NCBI GenBank assembly: GCA_028554795.2
Contig: CM068839.1
Location: 14,911,220 to 14,975,219, forward strand
Reading direction: 5' to 3'
Length of the DNA: 64,000 nucleotides
Source of the DNA: Sinohyriopsis cumingii
Taxonomy: Eukaryota > Mollusca > Bivalvia > Unionida > Unionidae
Translations under genes and position numbers: made by a program
Shown here: positions 35,757 through 48,720 of the stretch, one piece after another
Layout of the letters: each line of letters begins with the position of its first letter
Position numbering within the stretch: the first letter of the stretch is position 1
Notes under the pieces: model-generated
The model's database searches: none
What the model was told of the DNA's origin: nothing
What the model saw: only the letters and a program-made list of their open reading frames with translations

Positions 35757-37010
35757 CATCTAATATAATCTCCCATTCATACCAAAAATCTTAGAAAAGG
35801 TTGTTCTATCCCAGCTTGTATCTCATCTAAATTCAAACAGTCTTTTTAGCAATGCACAATCTGCATATCGCTCTTGCCACAATACTGAAACTACTCTTCT
35901 AAAAGTAGTTAATGACATTCTCTCTGCGTTTGATAGCGGAAAGATTACAGTCCTCACCCTCCTTGATTTGTCTGCAGCATTTGACATAATAGACCATGAT
36001 ATATTACTTCACCGTCACCAGCATGTACTTGGCATTCATGATACAGCCTTACTGTGGTTCAAGTCCTACTTGGTCAACAGGACACAAACTGTATCTGCAA
36101 ATGGAATACACTCCAGCCCAGTTGATCTATGTTGTGGTGTTCCACAGGGGTCTGTTCTTGGACCTGTTCTCTTCATTCTGTAAACTCAGTTGCTCTCAAG
36201 TGTCACAGATCATCATCATCCAGTGTCTCACCAATTGTACGCTGATGACACCCAAATATACAAATCTAGCCACCCAAATGAAGTTGATGCTACCATCCAA
36301 GGTGTAGAGAGGTGCATTTCTGATGTGAAATTGTGGATGACATGTAACAAGCTGCAGATGAATGATGATAAAACTGAGACCATTATGATCACAACACAAT
36401 GACTTTCTCATTCACATCCTTTACCTCAAACAATAAATATCAGCAGCACCAACATTAAATTCACACAATCTTGTGTCTATTAGTTCAGTGGGCAGTTCAT
36501 TCCACGTTGCTGGGCCCTGGTATGCAAAAGAACGCTGTCCATATGACTTTGTTTTCATAGTGGGAATAATGAGTATACAATTGAGAAGCATAAGTATCTT
36601 GCTGGTGTGTACACATGGGTGAGATCAGATAGGTATGTTGGACTAGAGTCCGACAGTGAAACGTAGCACAGAGAACAAATGTTGTGTTTGATTCTGGATC
36701 GAATGGATAGCCAGTGTAGGGTACAGAGCAGCGGGAAGGTGTGCTTTGATTGTGGTACTCTAAGTATGATCCGAGCAGCTGTGTTTTTAACTTTTTGAAG
36801 TTTCTGGAGCAGATATAGAGATGAACCAGACAGAATTGAGTTACAATAGTCCAGTCTTGAAAGTACTAATGAACACAAGTGTTTTAGTGGCATCAACTGA
36901 AAGATATTTGCGAATTGAGCTGATGCATCTCAGCTCAAGATATGCAGCCTTACATATGTTCATAACATGTTTATGCAATGTGAGAGTACTGTCCAGAGTA
37001 ACACCAAGTG
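35757..37010. mobile_element. CR1/L2-type LINE fragment with its 3' half inverted
   Basis: 35757-36478 (+) encodes reverse transcriptase: PFIPKILEKVV, LLDLSAAFDIIDHD, GVPQGSVLGPVLF and the catalytic YADD in LYADDTQIY. One in-frame TAA interrupts it at 36181, just after LFIL. From about 37010 back to 36480 the minus strand carries the next part: LGVTLDSTLTLHKHV, SRLDYCNSILSG, NTAARIILRV, LHWLSIRSRIKH and the typical near-C-terminal WNELP. The first part stops where the second would begin, so a single inversion of 36480-37010 explains the layout. The endonuclease domain is missing (5' truncation). Confidence 0.88.
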
Positions 37011-37255
37011 GAGCTAGTAGTTTTTTGAAAGGTGCACATCTGGAGCAAGACCAAGCTGTATACTCTATAACCCATATTACACCCATCAATCATACACCAA
37101 AATAAAGGGAATTAAAGGTTCTTTGACAAATATCTAAGATATACTTGGTCTTATCTAAATAGCCAGTATAACCAATGAGGAAAACCAGGAAATTCTTTTT
37201 CTTTAAAATTAAAACCCTATGCAAAATACAAAACTGTAGAGTGCCACCAGTAAAT
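37010..37255 (-). repeat. Inverted copy of the 31.77-32.01 kb segment
   Basis: Reverse complement of 31765-32010 with moderate divergence ('ataacccatattacac', 'atagccagtataaccaatg', 'aaaccctatgcaaaata', 'tgtagagtgccacc'). It abuts the inverted LINE fragment. Confidence 0.85.
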
Positions 37256-37556
37256 AAACACCAGAGAATTGCAGTTTTAAATCATTTTTTATAATGTTTT
37301 TCAAATTTAATTTTAACATTTACTCCTTAAAAGATGTTTTAATCATATAAAGTTCTGTTCTGTAATGACTTGAAATTAGTATAACTTTTAATTTCCTATA
37401 CATGTACATCTTTATTAACAATATATTCCATTAACATTAGCTAAACTTTTTAGAAATAATTACTTATGTTTATAAATTATGTATTGTTATTATTAAAAAA
37501 GTAGAAGTCAAATTTTAAAATTGTTCAAAATACAATAAAATAAAGCAAGGAAATCA

Positions 37557-37614
<58 letters not shown>

Positions 37615-38556
37615 GGATCTTAAAATAACAGTTTATGTACACAAGTATTATAGTGCATTAAATCACAAAAATTAGTTTATGAATAGTGTTTGAGACATGT
37701 ATGAATAAAACAGAACAGCCTGAAAGAAAAGCGTTTACGAAGCAATTACTGCTCCATTATACTGATACAAAATTAATGTGCTTTATTCATTTTCTCAATA
37801 CTACGGTATTCTATAATATAAATAATGGTACTGGCCCGCCGTATTATTATCTATTTGTCCGAAATTTGCTTAGTGGGGTGGGCTGGGGATACATTCTATT
37901 GTTAAGATTTGAGAATGATTCGTAACGTCACACACAAGGACCACTGGTAGACCGGTTGCTGTACGGATTTACAACAGTAATTTTTATCGTGTCCCTAGTT
38001 TGTTTTTTTTTCGTTTTTTTTTTTTCTTCATTATTGCAATAGAATTTTGTATCAATTCACAATAATAAATTTTTTATTTGCCTTTAAAGTGTAAATACCT
38101 AACTCGTTAAAGTGTGCCACCAGTATAACAACGAACATGTTTGTTCAAAGCTTGCGTTATTGTAGGCGTCTTACAACATGGCGTCACCGCATGTACATTG
38201 AAGATTTAACTTGTAGTGAATGAAGTACATCCCTTCGAATTGAATCATTAGCACCACTGCACTAAAAAAATTAATATCTTCCAATACAATTATTATTTTT
38301 TTTAAATGTCATCAATAAAACTTTGAAAATAAATGTAAATACAGTAAAAACTAAGTTGTAGTTTGCTTTGATGTAAGCGACATTACCGGTTACAAAGTTA
38401 CGGTAAATGTGCTATGAGTAAATGGCAGTACCAGCATAGCCGCAGACAAAATTCCCACTCTACTCACGCCCATTTTTTGTTAGTTTAAACGATTAACTAG
38501 CATAGATTGTTATCGGAAAACAGATTACGAATCTACCAATTATAAACGAAAGAGAC
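37256..38556. other. AT-rich tract with (TA)n, no gene
   Basis: Includes a perfect (TA)n run at 37559-37612. A 79-codon ORF at 37686-37925 has no recognisable features. Confidence 0.5.
37559..37612. repeat. (TA)n microsatellite
   Basis: About 26 uninterrupted TA units. Confidence 0.98.
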
Positions 38557-38564
38557 GCCATGAG

Positions 38565-38819
38565 CAGTACCGGATTTACCATTGTGCTTTGGTGTGCTTA
38601 AGCACAGGGCCCCGTTGGCCAGGGGTCCCATGTTCCTGGCCCAAAAAAATTTAACGATGAATTTTTCAAATGTTTTTCAAAGGTCAAAACGTCCTAAACT
38701 TCTCGAGTATGTATGCCTGACTACCTGTGTAGGCCTACCGGGCCTATCTCTTTCAGGGCCCAAGTAAGGGGCCTCATAACTATTAGCACAGGGCCTCATT
38801 TGTCCTAAATCCGGCACTG
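38565..38819. mobile_element. hAT-like MITE (255 bp)
   Basis: The left end CAGTACCGGATTTACC and inverted right end CAGTGCCGGATTTAGG match at most positions. GGGCCC-rich subterminal stretches lie at both sides. An 8-bp imperfect target duplication is present: GCCATGAG (38557-38564) and GACATGGG (38820-38827). The ORF inside is chance. Confidence 0.85.
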
Positions 38820-39584
38820 GACATGGGTCGACCGAAACACAGATATCAGGGCCGAAGTCTTACATTGAAGGACTAGAGACGACGAAACAGCCAGCTGGCA
38901 ATGTGTGGAAAATTATGATTTGTTAAGATGAAACACAAAACCATAATGGACCGTTGATGATCTAAGTCGATATTAGAACAAAACCAGTTATATCCGATTT
39001 TCCCCCTGACATTACTGGTAGCTGTACTAGTCCTACATGCAAGACCTGATGCTGATATTTGTTGTGGGCATCATATCATAACACCTAAACAAAATCAACA
39101 TGTGCTATGTCTTACATGAAGGACTAGTAGCTGTACCAGTAATGTATGGGAAAAAAAAGCAGAGATCTACTTATTAGTCTAAGTCTATCCGTATTCAGAA
39201 TTGTTACGTTTATTTTGATCATTCTCTCATGAACATCACGACAGTTGTGTGAATATATGCTGGTTATATGCCCTGTACAATTATATGTGTGTACCTTTTC
39301 ATATAGATTAATTACATCACTATTGGATTGATTACATCAATGAAAAACACTAACTTGTAATTGTGTAGCTCTAAAGACAGGAAACCGCTATATACGTCTA
39401 GCTGAAATGTAATCTGGAAGAATTTGTTTTGGTACAAACAATAATAAAGCAAACTTTACATCTACTTGGGGGAGGGGGTAACAAGGGCCACTAAGCACGA
39501 TTTGCACTGTGTCAGTAATGTACATTGCAGTCCGAGTTTCTTCTGACCCTTACCTTGATATTTGGACATTTATGTTGAGAATAT

Positions 39585-39728
39585 CAATGTGTGTGTGATT
39601 TGGATTTGTAATGTAACTTTTTTAAAAATTCAGTCATATCACTACGATGTCTGCATTTTGGCAGCTTATAGCGATGTCTAACACTGGAGCATCATGCCTC
39701 AGACATGTTAGTATAATGTCCCACCCAT
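39585..39728 (-). mobile_element. Truncated type 1 SINE (3' part)
   Basis: The reverse complement carries 'gggtgggacatt', 'gatgctccagtgttagacatcgc', 'ataagctgcc', 'gcagacatcgtagtgatatgact' and the CA-type tail, as in the SINEs at 34.7 and 50.3 kb. The tRNA head is missing. Confidence 0.85.
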
Positions 39729-42673
39729 AATGGAGTGGTAAGGGTCAGAGGTAACTCAGATTATGTACAGTATAGTAAAGATGTAAAAATTATCAAACCA
39801 TGAATTATGTAGTCTTTTTTACCTTTATTTTAATTCATGTTGGAGAAATTGGAAAATATGCACATGCAAAATAATAAAAGAAACAATCATAGTACATTTG
39901 TTTATTGACAAGTTTACTTAAAGTAGTTTGAATTTTCTCTGACCCATGCTACCCCACTTTGGATATTTAAACAAGGGGGGAATGAGTCTGAGGAAACTTG
40001 GACTGTTGAATGAGCTTGCCACTCTGATGTATGTCAGTCTTGTAAATTTTGTCTTAACATGTTTTGTTTCTATAAATTGGTCACTGAAAAAAAGTTATGT
40101 AACTTAACAAGTGTTTAATGCAGAGTATTACATGCTTTCAAGCCAAAAACTAGGTCTCACTGACCTATGCTCCACTCTTTAGTTTTTCTGACTGTTTCTG
40201 AGCAGTCATGTAACTTGTTGGACTTAGGATTCTAGATGGCAGATAGGTCAACATTTTATAATTTCTTATCCAGAAATTGGCACTATTCAGGAAATAACTG
40301 ACAAAAATAGTTAAAGAAATAGCAGTACCGATAATCATTGTAACTAAAGGAGTATATATCATTAGACTTATCCAATAGCTAGGTATCTTGTTTGCGAGGT
40401 TATTATAATGTTGTAGCCTGATATGGAGTATTACAAGTTTGTTTTTGTCTTTAGATCTCTCACTTTGAATAATACAATCTCTAAGACACAGGTAGTTTGA
40501 AGATTTTAAAAAAAAAAATACAATAAATCATTTTCCCAGAGTAACATATTTCTGGCACTGGACAATAAGTTGTTTATGCCCTCTAAATCTGCATGCAAAA
40601 TTGTCAGAATCAAAATTTTGTACATCTCATGGATAATTTTCTTGATTTACATCAAAATCCAATTAGGTTATTAACATACACGTGCAAAATCCTATGAAAG
40701 ATTTGAAGGCTGGCTTGACACATGTCCATATGGAGTGCAGGGAATATAAAGCAACAAATGTGGCATTATGTTGAATAAAATATGAATAGCTGTTTTACAG
40801 CAATAGAGCAACCTGAATTTTCATAAAGAAACAGAACTAAACGTTTTATAATATTGCTGCCTTTTAATTTTGTTATTCTTCAATATTCACTTTTGTTGAA
40901 TATACATGTATTTTGTGTAGGGAAGGATCAACCAGTCACTTAACAGTATTTTCTGTAGAGGTCAAAGGTGTACATCCTGAAAATTTCCTCATTTTTGGGG
41001 TGGAGGTAGGGTGGGGTATATTATAACATTAAAGCATGCACACGTTTTTTTCCCATTCATTAAAAGGCATCTGAAACAAAACAGAAATTATTTATTGTTT
41101 ATTTTAAGACAGTTTAAACAAATGCAAAAAATGCTGGTACCTTGTTACAAGGAAAATAGCTCTTTAAAACACCATTTGCATCAAAACCCTGGTATACCTA
41201 CAGTAATTTCAGAGATTTTAAACAAAAAATGCTGGAAATTCCAGTTTTTTCTTGATGTACCAACTCTTTACTTTTCTATTACAGCAGAATCTAAACTGAA
41301 AGACTGTGCACATTGCCACTGTGTACTTAACTGAACCCCTTTCCCAACCCATAAATTAACATATATAGACAAAATTGCATATTTTTGTGTCTGAAACACA
41401 ACTGATACTCATGAAAATAAACGAGTTCACAGTAATCATGTATTTTATTTACCAGGCTTTGCGTTAAATAACCATTACTGTAGTATTGACAATACAACTT
41501 AAACAGTTTGCAGCCGAAATAATGCAGATGCTTCCTATATTCCTCTGATGCAAACCGAAATAATAAGTTATAGATTGCATGTTTTTTAACTTGTGTTTAT
41601 TTTACGAAATTTGTTTGTTAGGAAATTCGGGACTATAGCATTTACACCAAATGAACAAACCTCTTGTCTTATACAATTTTCATGCATGACACGCATTTTG
41701 CCTCTAAATCTAGCATATCAGAAAGGTTTTCAGTTAAAAACTTTTAATCTGGTGCAATTTAAAGTTACTTTTAAAAAAATTCCATTAAAACCAGATCATT
41801 TAAACATTTTATACCAATCCAACAACAAACGAGCCAAATATAATGCAGTACACTGTAACCTACTTTGCTTTGATGCAAGTAAGACTTCAAGGATCAAATC
41901 CTTTCAGCAATCTGTATATTACATTCACAACCTCTGTAATTAACAAACAACTAAAGATTGGGGTCTTTTGTTTTATGTTGTATTTACATCACATACATGT
42001 ATTTCTTATGATGTTTTATTTACAAACTTGAAGTAATACAATGAGAACTGTAACATTATTTTATTAAATGAACTAAAGAAAATAATTATGAAAACTACAT
42101 GTCACTTTTGATCAAGTTCCACAAAATAATTCATGACATTTTATTGCAACTTGAACAAATCCTGATACAGACTTCAAATTATGAACCCCACCCCACCCCA
42201 CCCATTACAAATTGTCCATTAAATTAGCAAAGACATTTTGTATCAGTTTCAAGAGAATAAGTGCCTAACAAGCTACTGATTAAAATATCCATCATATGGC
42301 AAATGATGAATGATAAAGGAAGTGTATAAGAGTCATATGGCTAACAAGTATAATAGCTATAAATAGCATAATGGATGAATGGAGTTTAGGTCACTGTACA
42401 TGGACCATATAGGTCTTGGGCAGTCTTCCTGTTTACCATCAAATGAACACTAACATAATCAGCCTTCAATAACAACTGAAATGAGCTTTCAATGTTTTCA
42501 CTAAAAGTGTATTCCATGCATAACAGTTACATAAACCATCCAGTATTTTTGGCGCATTATGTTTCTCAACTAAGACAATCAACTGGTTTTCCTCAAACTT
42601 TCCCAGATCTTGAGTAGAAGTACAGAGGGTATGTACAATGAAGATTTTTTATGAATTAAAGTTTATGATCCTG
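39729..42673 (-). other. Downstream of CFAP20; probable 3' UTR in part
   Basis: No gene recognised. Read on the minus strand, AATAAA-type signals occur at about 42140, 42058 and 42016 (TTTATT on the plus strand), 530-660 bases after the CFAP20 stop. These are candidate polyadenylation signals. ORFs of about 100 codons at 41.0-41.9 kb show no family features. Confidence 0.4.
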
Positions 42674-45600
42674 TTATGCTTTCGCCTTGTTTTGTACAGG
42701 TAAGTAAAGCTTGAATTCTGCTGGCAACTCATCTTCTGAATACAGTCTGTCAGAGAAGTAAACTCTTCGGATGCGGCAGTTTGCATGGATCTGAAAGAAA
42801 TGTAACAGTAAAAAATGAACATCCCATATAGCATCATACTGCCATAATAACAAAAATATCACAGCAACAATTTCTGAGATTCAGTTTGTATTGAAAGTAT
42901 CTTCAAGAAATGAGAAATCAAGAACTTGACTTTTCACTTTAAAATATAGCTGCCCCAACAATCAGTTTGGTACTAAAATACTGGAAAGTATAAATTGAAA
43001 AATTCCCCACATCAATCACAATTTCAGGAAGAAATAGACATTTTACTCAGAAAATCACACAAAAAACACTATTCCATTTGTGTACATAAACCACTCTCTT
43101 CCTTGTTGCTGCAACAACCTTTTTTTGTCTGCCTTCCTGCTTGCTCACTGCTAATATTACTGATAAACCAAAGACAAAAAATGTCCATCACAACTTACTT
43201 GTACTCGGAGTGTTTCAATGTAGTTCGTTCCATACGCTCTCCTTGTGAAATCTGACAAGTTGAATTGGATCTGGTTCCAGCCATCATCCAACCTCATCGG
43301 CATCGTACAAATAAATGGCTTCACTCGTGTTGTGCTCTGGTAATTGCTAGCCCTGAATCGTCTCCGAACATTCTTATCATCTAATACCTGGAAATTCAGA
43401 AGAATGTAACCTTTAAATTTCTAAAGGCATGTACTTCCAGCTTTCCCTAGCACTAGCTGGGGTCAATAAGTACATTATAATTCACAAATCAATACATGAT
43501 CATGTAACATTGCTTGTGTAAAGGTAACTATGTACTACAGAGATGTTGATCTGAGTAAACTTGACTAGGTGTCTTGGGTTTGTAGCACACATTTAAATAG
43601 TGTGTTACTATTACTATTAATTAGCATACAGGTAGTACATACACGAGGGTGTTTACAAAAGTGAATGCTGTGCAATTGGGGGGGGGGTAAAAACTGGCCA
43701 ACTTCGCATTTACTGGTGGACTTTATTTAAGGGTTACTTGATAGATGGTCAAATCAAAAGCAGCATTAAGAAGAGTAATGATCAGTAATCTGCTCATGTA
43801 TGTATAAACCCAACATTCCACCCCTACCCGCATGATGTAGACGAGTCCAAAGACAAAAGAAACACTCTTCTGATGACAGTGGTAGTACAATGGTTGGCCA
43901 ACATATATGATGACATCATATGTGCTAAGTTTCACAGCAATCCACTAAAAACTGCAAAAGTAGTTACTTTTGCAAAATTCTGTCCTACATTACATCCAGA
44001 TATAAGACTAAAAGGACACTAACTTTCAGTTGCAGGACAAAAACTATTCAAGAGTAATTACTGAAATGTGCATCTTAAAATAATGGCACATACAAAAGCT
44101 TATGGTAATCCATCAAAAACCGTATGACTAGTACGTTGGCCATACTGGTCCTACCAGACATCATAGCAAGTCTTTTAAATAAAATCCCAGGCTGAAATGA
44201 CCACCTATTCAGAAGGTGGAGTGAAAACAAGATTTTCAAGATAATGAACATCTGAGCAACACCTTTTTTGTATTTGGGGCTAACTAGATCTGGGGAAGAA
44301 AGGCAATCCAACTAACACTTCAATATCAGAAAGAATAACAAACTAACAGGGGGATAAACAACAGACCATCTCACAAACTCTTCTGGTGTACGAAATGTAC
44401 AGCTAAAAAGCTTATTGTACCAATATTCAAGTATCAATTTCTTTGAATCAATGGTGTTCTAAAATTAGAGAATATGAATAACTACTGGCATAAATGTGCG
44501 ACCACAGCATCTGGAATCACACTATAATGAAAGGCTCCATTTGGAGAGCTTTATTTCAATTTTCTATGCAGCAGCATTACTGCTTCTTAACTTCTATAAG
44601 CTGTGAAGAAAGAAATCAAAGCCATGCCTATTTAGAACATACAGTGAATTAGCTTCAGTTAAATCAAAGTTACCTAGTTTGCAAAGGACAGAAATAGAAT
44701 GGAAGCAAAAGTTTCAATGAAATGAATCATTTTGGTTGTTGTGAAATAATCCAGCCTGTCCTATGAGCTTTAATGCTAACATGCATACCATATAAGGCTT
44801 TCCACTTTTGCAGGTCATTTGTAAAAGAGAAACAATTGACCATATATTATACTCTTTGTCATAATCCAGCCATTTTTTTTTACAAATGTGAAGTATGCAA
44901 AGGTTGTGACATCAGGCCATTAAGCGCTTGGACTTATTAAACATTGAAAACATCTGGTATCATCTACCTTATAAAAGTACTTCATATTGGGCCTGTTGTC
45001 ACCTATGAGCCAGACATAACTACAAGCCCATCAACACCCATTCCCCTTGGAGACAAAGAGTTACAACCCTGCAAATATATAACTGAACTCAAGAACTTTA
45101 CAGTCTTTGCACCACAGCTGTTATAGTCTGCAACATCTTTACATTTAAGCAGACAGGACCAAATTCTTGTATACTTTGTGTATTCCCAAGTTTTATACAA
45201 ACATATGAACATGCAAATGAGAGTAAAGTTTTGTTTTCTCCCAATGACCTCTGAACCGGTGCAAAGGGATGTAACTCTTGCATCTCCTAAAGAAAAGTGT
45301 TGACTAGGGTATTATTATATTGGTGTAATACATTGACCACACAAGATGGGGTGGCAGTAAATTTTGGTTAATACTAGTGTTTGTTGGCTCATTTTACTGC
45401 AGTTAGGATTTGTGGAGGCATAAAACGCCTGTCAGCCCATCTGTCAGCAAGGTACTTATTAAACATATGACCTAAAAGTTACTTTATCAGAAATAATTCC
45501 TGGCAAGGAGTGAAAACATGATTAATCTTTTAAGAGTAACAATAATAAGTGATTTGAGGTGTTGCGATTCTTGCCAGAAAACACAAAAAAAACAACCTGA

Positions 45601-47274
45601 ACCCAATGTCAAGAAATAGAGTCACAACACTCGCATTCTGCAGATGTCTAGACACAACAAACCAAAAGATATTTTGTATTATCCCTCAGCTTTAAACATG
45701 TTTCCCATACTCAGGACAACATCAGAAACACTGCAAAAGATGTGTGATCCCTATCCTGAAAATCTTTACCTCAAGCTGTCTCACTTCTTTTACTTAAGCT
45801 AAAAGATGACTTCACCCTTCATCACCTAGGGCATTATTAATATTCCAACTCAGTTGATAGCAATTAACAGGCAATGAATGTATTTCCCCATTAAATAATT
45901 CCACATTCATTTCATGATAGTCACCATTCCTTTGTAAACACATATCCAAAGAGCATTACCTGTACTTCAAATGTGAAATATTTCTTAAGGTTCTTGATGA
46001 TCATAACCAGAAAGGGCAGTTTGATACCCAGTGTCTTTTTTGGATCTGCTGGACATGTGATGTATGTTGTGCTGCAATGGAAATAATCAATGTCAATGAT
46101 TTGCACCAAATAACAACAAATTACATCAATAAACATTTTATAAAATCTGAGATAAACTTAAAAGATGAAAATGTATTTAAAGATAGTACCAAGTAAGAAA
46201 AATTCTGTCAAGAATATTATTACCAATGCAAATAAACATTCCTTGGAACATATTTTTCTAATACGATTAGAAATACGTTTAGAAATTGAGTTGTGCCTTT
46301 ATGTCAAATTAGCTGTTAACTGCGCAGTGATCTGTCATTTCTGTAAACAATGAATAACATGTTATTTGGTTTCAAAAACCCATTTTGTATCAAGAAAGAA
46401 TGATTGTACTATAATAAAGGAAAGTAATATTCATAAAGTGTACAAAAATATCCCACATTTCGACTCAAAATGCACATGAAAATGTGATTTCCAAATGTCA
46501 ACATGAAGACCCACTCCATAACCGGTGACCCAGAAAATCCAATTTACTATAGATCTTTTAGAATCATACAAATAAATACAGTACATAAAAGATTGAAATG
46601 TATACCCTAAAACAATACTGCATTTTACTCCAAGTTTCCAATTTTGCAAGAAGTTGTCCCACACATACAAAACAGTCTGATACCCAACGTCTCAACTTGA
46701 CGCTAGAACATAAATTCTCAAACAATTCCCTGGTGTATAGGTCTGTTTCTAAATTCTTCAGTATTTTTTCCCCATGAACAAGACATTGCAAACACATTAT
46801 ATCCTATTCATTGTTGTTTCTATTCCACATAATAGCTTATTTTTTCTAAAATGTTTAACTTTACTACCTTTTATACAAGATCGGTTTAGTTTGCTTAATA
46901 TCTCTTGCCATTTATTGACATTTTCACATTGAATTTTGTAAAACCAGATATAAACCTGACCTAATTACTCAACTGAACTGCTGACAGAAACTGTCCAAAG
47001 TAATGTATTTCATTTCTATAGCCTGATGGATAAACATTACATCTTTTCGAATGCAATGCGCAGTATAGGCTGACATATCATGCGTCCGGAAAACACGGGG
47101 GAGGTATCCCCCGTGTCCAAAATTAATCTTATTTTGAACAGAATATTCTGGTGACATTTGCCTCTTTCAAAAGGTAAGTATTGCAGTATTTTATTTTCAT
47201 CAGTTGGTTGTATTCTATTGCTTTAATATTGGAGACGGAAACCTTAAGTGCACAGAAATGCCCGACAGCAATGT

Positions 47275-47329
<55 letters not shown>

Positions 47330-48479
47330 GACATTCAGATAAATATTCTAATTACTTGTTTATCTTAATTAAATGTACTGCAAAACATCTCTATCCTTCT
47401 TTGTGTCATATAATCAGGTGAAAACTATTCTTGACTTAAAACCACCAAATCATCCACTGACTCCTCTTTTATTTACTAACCTGTTGCTTCAACTTAATCT
47501 GTAATCTGCTCTCAAACACTAATGTTAATGTGGGCAAAAATATATAACACTAATGTCAAATATATGAATCACCCTTGTATCACAGAGAACAAGATGATGA
47601 AAGGGAGGAGCATGGAATCGTTGGATAGCATGTTACTTACCTAACATTTGTTCCAACAATTTCTAGCACTAGCGACTGGATGTCATTGTCTGTGATGCGT
47701 TTTATATGACCATTTCGTACCTGAAAGAAATAAAACTCCAATAAATGTCAGATGGTACAAACCACTACAGCATCAATTGAAAAAAGAAACAAAATGGCGG
47801 AAGTAGAAAACTTAACAAAATGATCACCTAGCAACCGTCATTTAAATTTGTCAAAATAACAAAAATATCGGTAGATAACCCTAGTAATATTACTTCAAAA
47901 TGCAGCTATAATGTTAAATAGTTCTAAAATGATGCAATATTGTCATTTTGAATATGCAACGTGCAATCACTGCATTCACATCTTTTTATTAACACGACGA
48001 TTTGAACATAAACTGCAATAAAATATATCACACAATTAGAGGGCAGTAATAAATATGGGTAAATGGTATATTTAAAGACAACACTGCTATCTTGGATATG
48101 CTGATAAACAAATTTAAACAAAGACTTCGTTCCAAAACATAGAAAATTCATCACCGTCTGTTTGCAAATCATAAAAATATCGACTAAAAATACAATTAAG
48201 GAGCATAATTTAATTGTATACGAAATATATATTATTTCAATCATTCAATAAGCTATGTACGATGTTACAATAAAGACGAGTCACGATAAATAACAGAAGT
48301 AAAGAGGGAGATAGGTCATTAGCTGTTCCGGTTGCCAGCCATGTCACTATGGCGATCTGGGATATAACTGCATCAGATACGAAGTTAAAACTCACCTTTT
48401 TGTCCCAAATCTGTAATGGTTTACTACCAATACTATAAAGTATTGATAAAAAGCCACTCTGGAATGTATTCTTAAACAT
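42674..48479 (-). CDS. CFAP20: CFAP20, cilia- and flagella-associated protein 20 (five exons)
   Basis: Coding exons on the minus strand: 48479-48396, 47720-47641, 46071-45960, 43387-43199, 42790-42674. All introns are GT-AG and phases agree. The product is 193 aa, the same length as human CFAP20 (C16orf80/GTL3). Seen: [20 protein letters not shown] at the N-terminus, then [71 protein letters not shown], and a C-terminus with [20 protein letters not shown] and LPVQNKAKA. Near-identity to the vertebrate protein is from memory. Visible differences are Val for Glu in EIVGTNV and the last residue (Ala for Gln). Family knowledge: a single DUF667-type domain protein that acts at basal bodies and as an inner-junction protein of axonemal doublet microtubules, and controls cilium length and waveform. 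Nothing suggests damage. Confidence 0.97.
43388..45959 (-). other. CFAP20 intron 3
   Basis: It contains one family A tandem-core unit (about 44.12-44.30 kb, minus strand) and a G-run near 43.68 kb. No exon was recognised. ORFs at 44.9-45.3 kb look spurious. Confidence 0.6.
44115..44300 (-). mobile_element. Single core unit of Helitron-like family A
   Basis: The reverse complement reads 'gatctagttagccccaaata', 'tatcttgaaaatcttg', 'ggtggtcatttcagcctggg', 'attttatttaaaagacttgc' and 'tatgatgtctggtaggacc'. This is the unit repeated at 11.6-12.9 kb. Confidence 0.6.
47093..47116. repeat. Perfect 9-bp inverted repeat (hairpin)
   Basis: ACACGGGGG, a six-base loop AGGTAT, then CCCCCGTGT. It is GC-rich within very AT-rich intron sequence. 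Confidence 0.85.
47284..47326. repeat. (TA)n microsatellite
   Basis: About 21 uninterrupted TA units inside CFAP20 intron 2. Confidence 0.97.
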
Positions 48480-48720
48480 GTCTTGCGTTTAAAATCTATA
48501 CGATATCGTCAAAAATTTATATCTGCCAAGCCACCTACAAGAACGATCCTTCTCGCTCGGTGTTCCAGTTGTCAAGTGAAGTCTTAACTCTGTGTAGATT
48601 CACATACTCAGTCGTCAAGGTCGGTTGTTCGGTCGCGCAACGCTACAGGTTGCCACGCGAGTATCTATGGAACTATTTCTCGATCTGCATAAAACAAAAA
48701 GATTGATGCATTCAAAATCA
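48480..48720 (-). promoter_or_regulatory. CFAP20: CFAP20 5' region, probable promoter
   Basis: The 240 bases upstream of the ATG are richer in CpG than the surroundings. They contain GTTG..CAAC in inverted orientation (48624-48641) and GTTGCC at about 48650. Another GTTGCC lies in intron 1 near 48328. RFX factors that drive ciliary genes bind GTTGCC half sites, but no full X-box consensus is seen. Confidence 0.4.

Larger units (their letters stand above)
46072..47640 (-). other. CFAP20 intron 2
   Basis: It holds a 9-bp-stem hairpin at 47093-47116 and a (TA)n run at 47284-47326. No other feature was recognised. Confidence 0.6.

Noticed and set aside
35757-37010. Twin-priming origin of the inverted LINE
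   Set aside because: Twin priming inverts the 5' segment and leaves the 3' end next to the target. Here the 3' coding segment is the inverted one.
41011-41943. Two ORFs of 107 and 116 codons downstream of CFAP20
   Set aside because: Codon content follows the AT-rich background and no family motif is seen. More likely 3' UTR or intergenic sequence.
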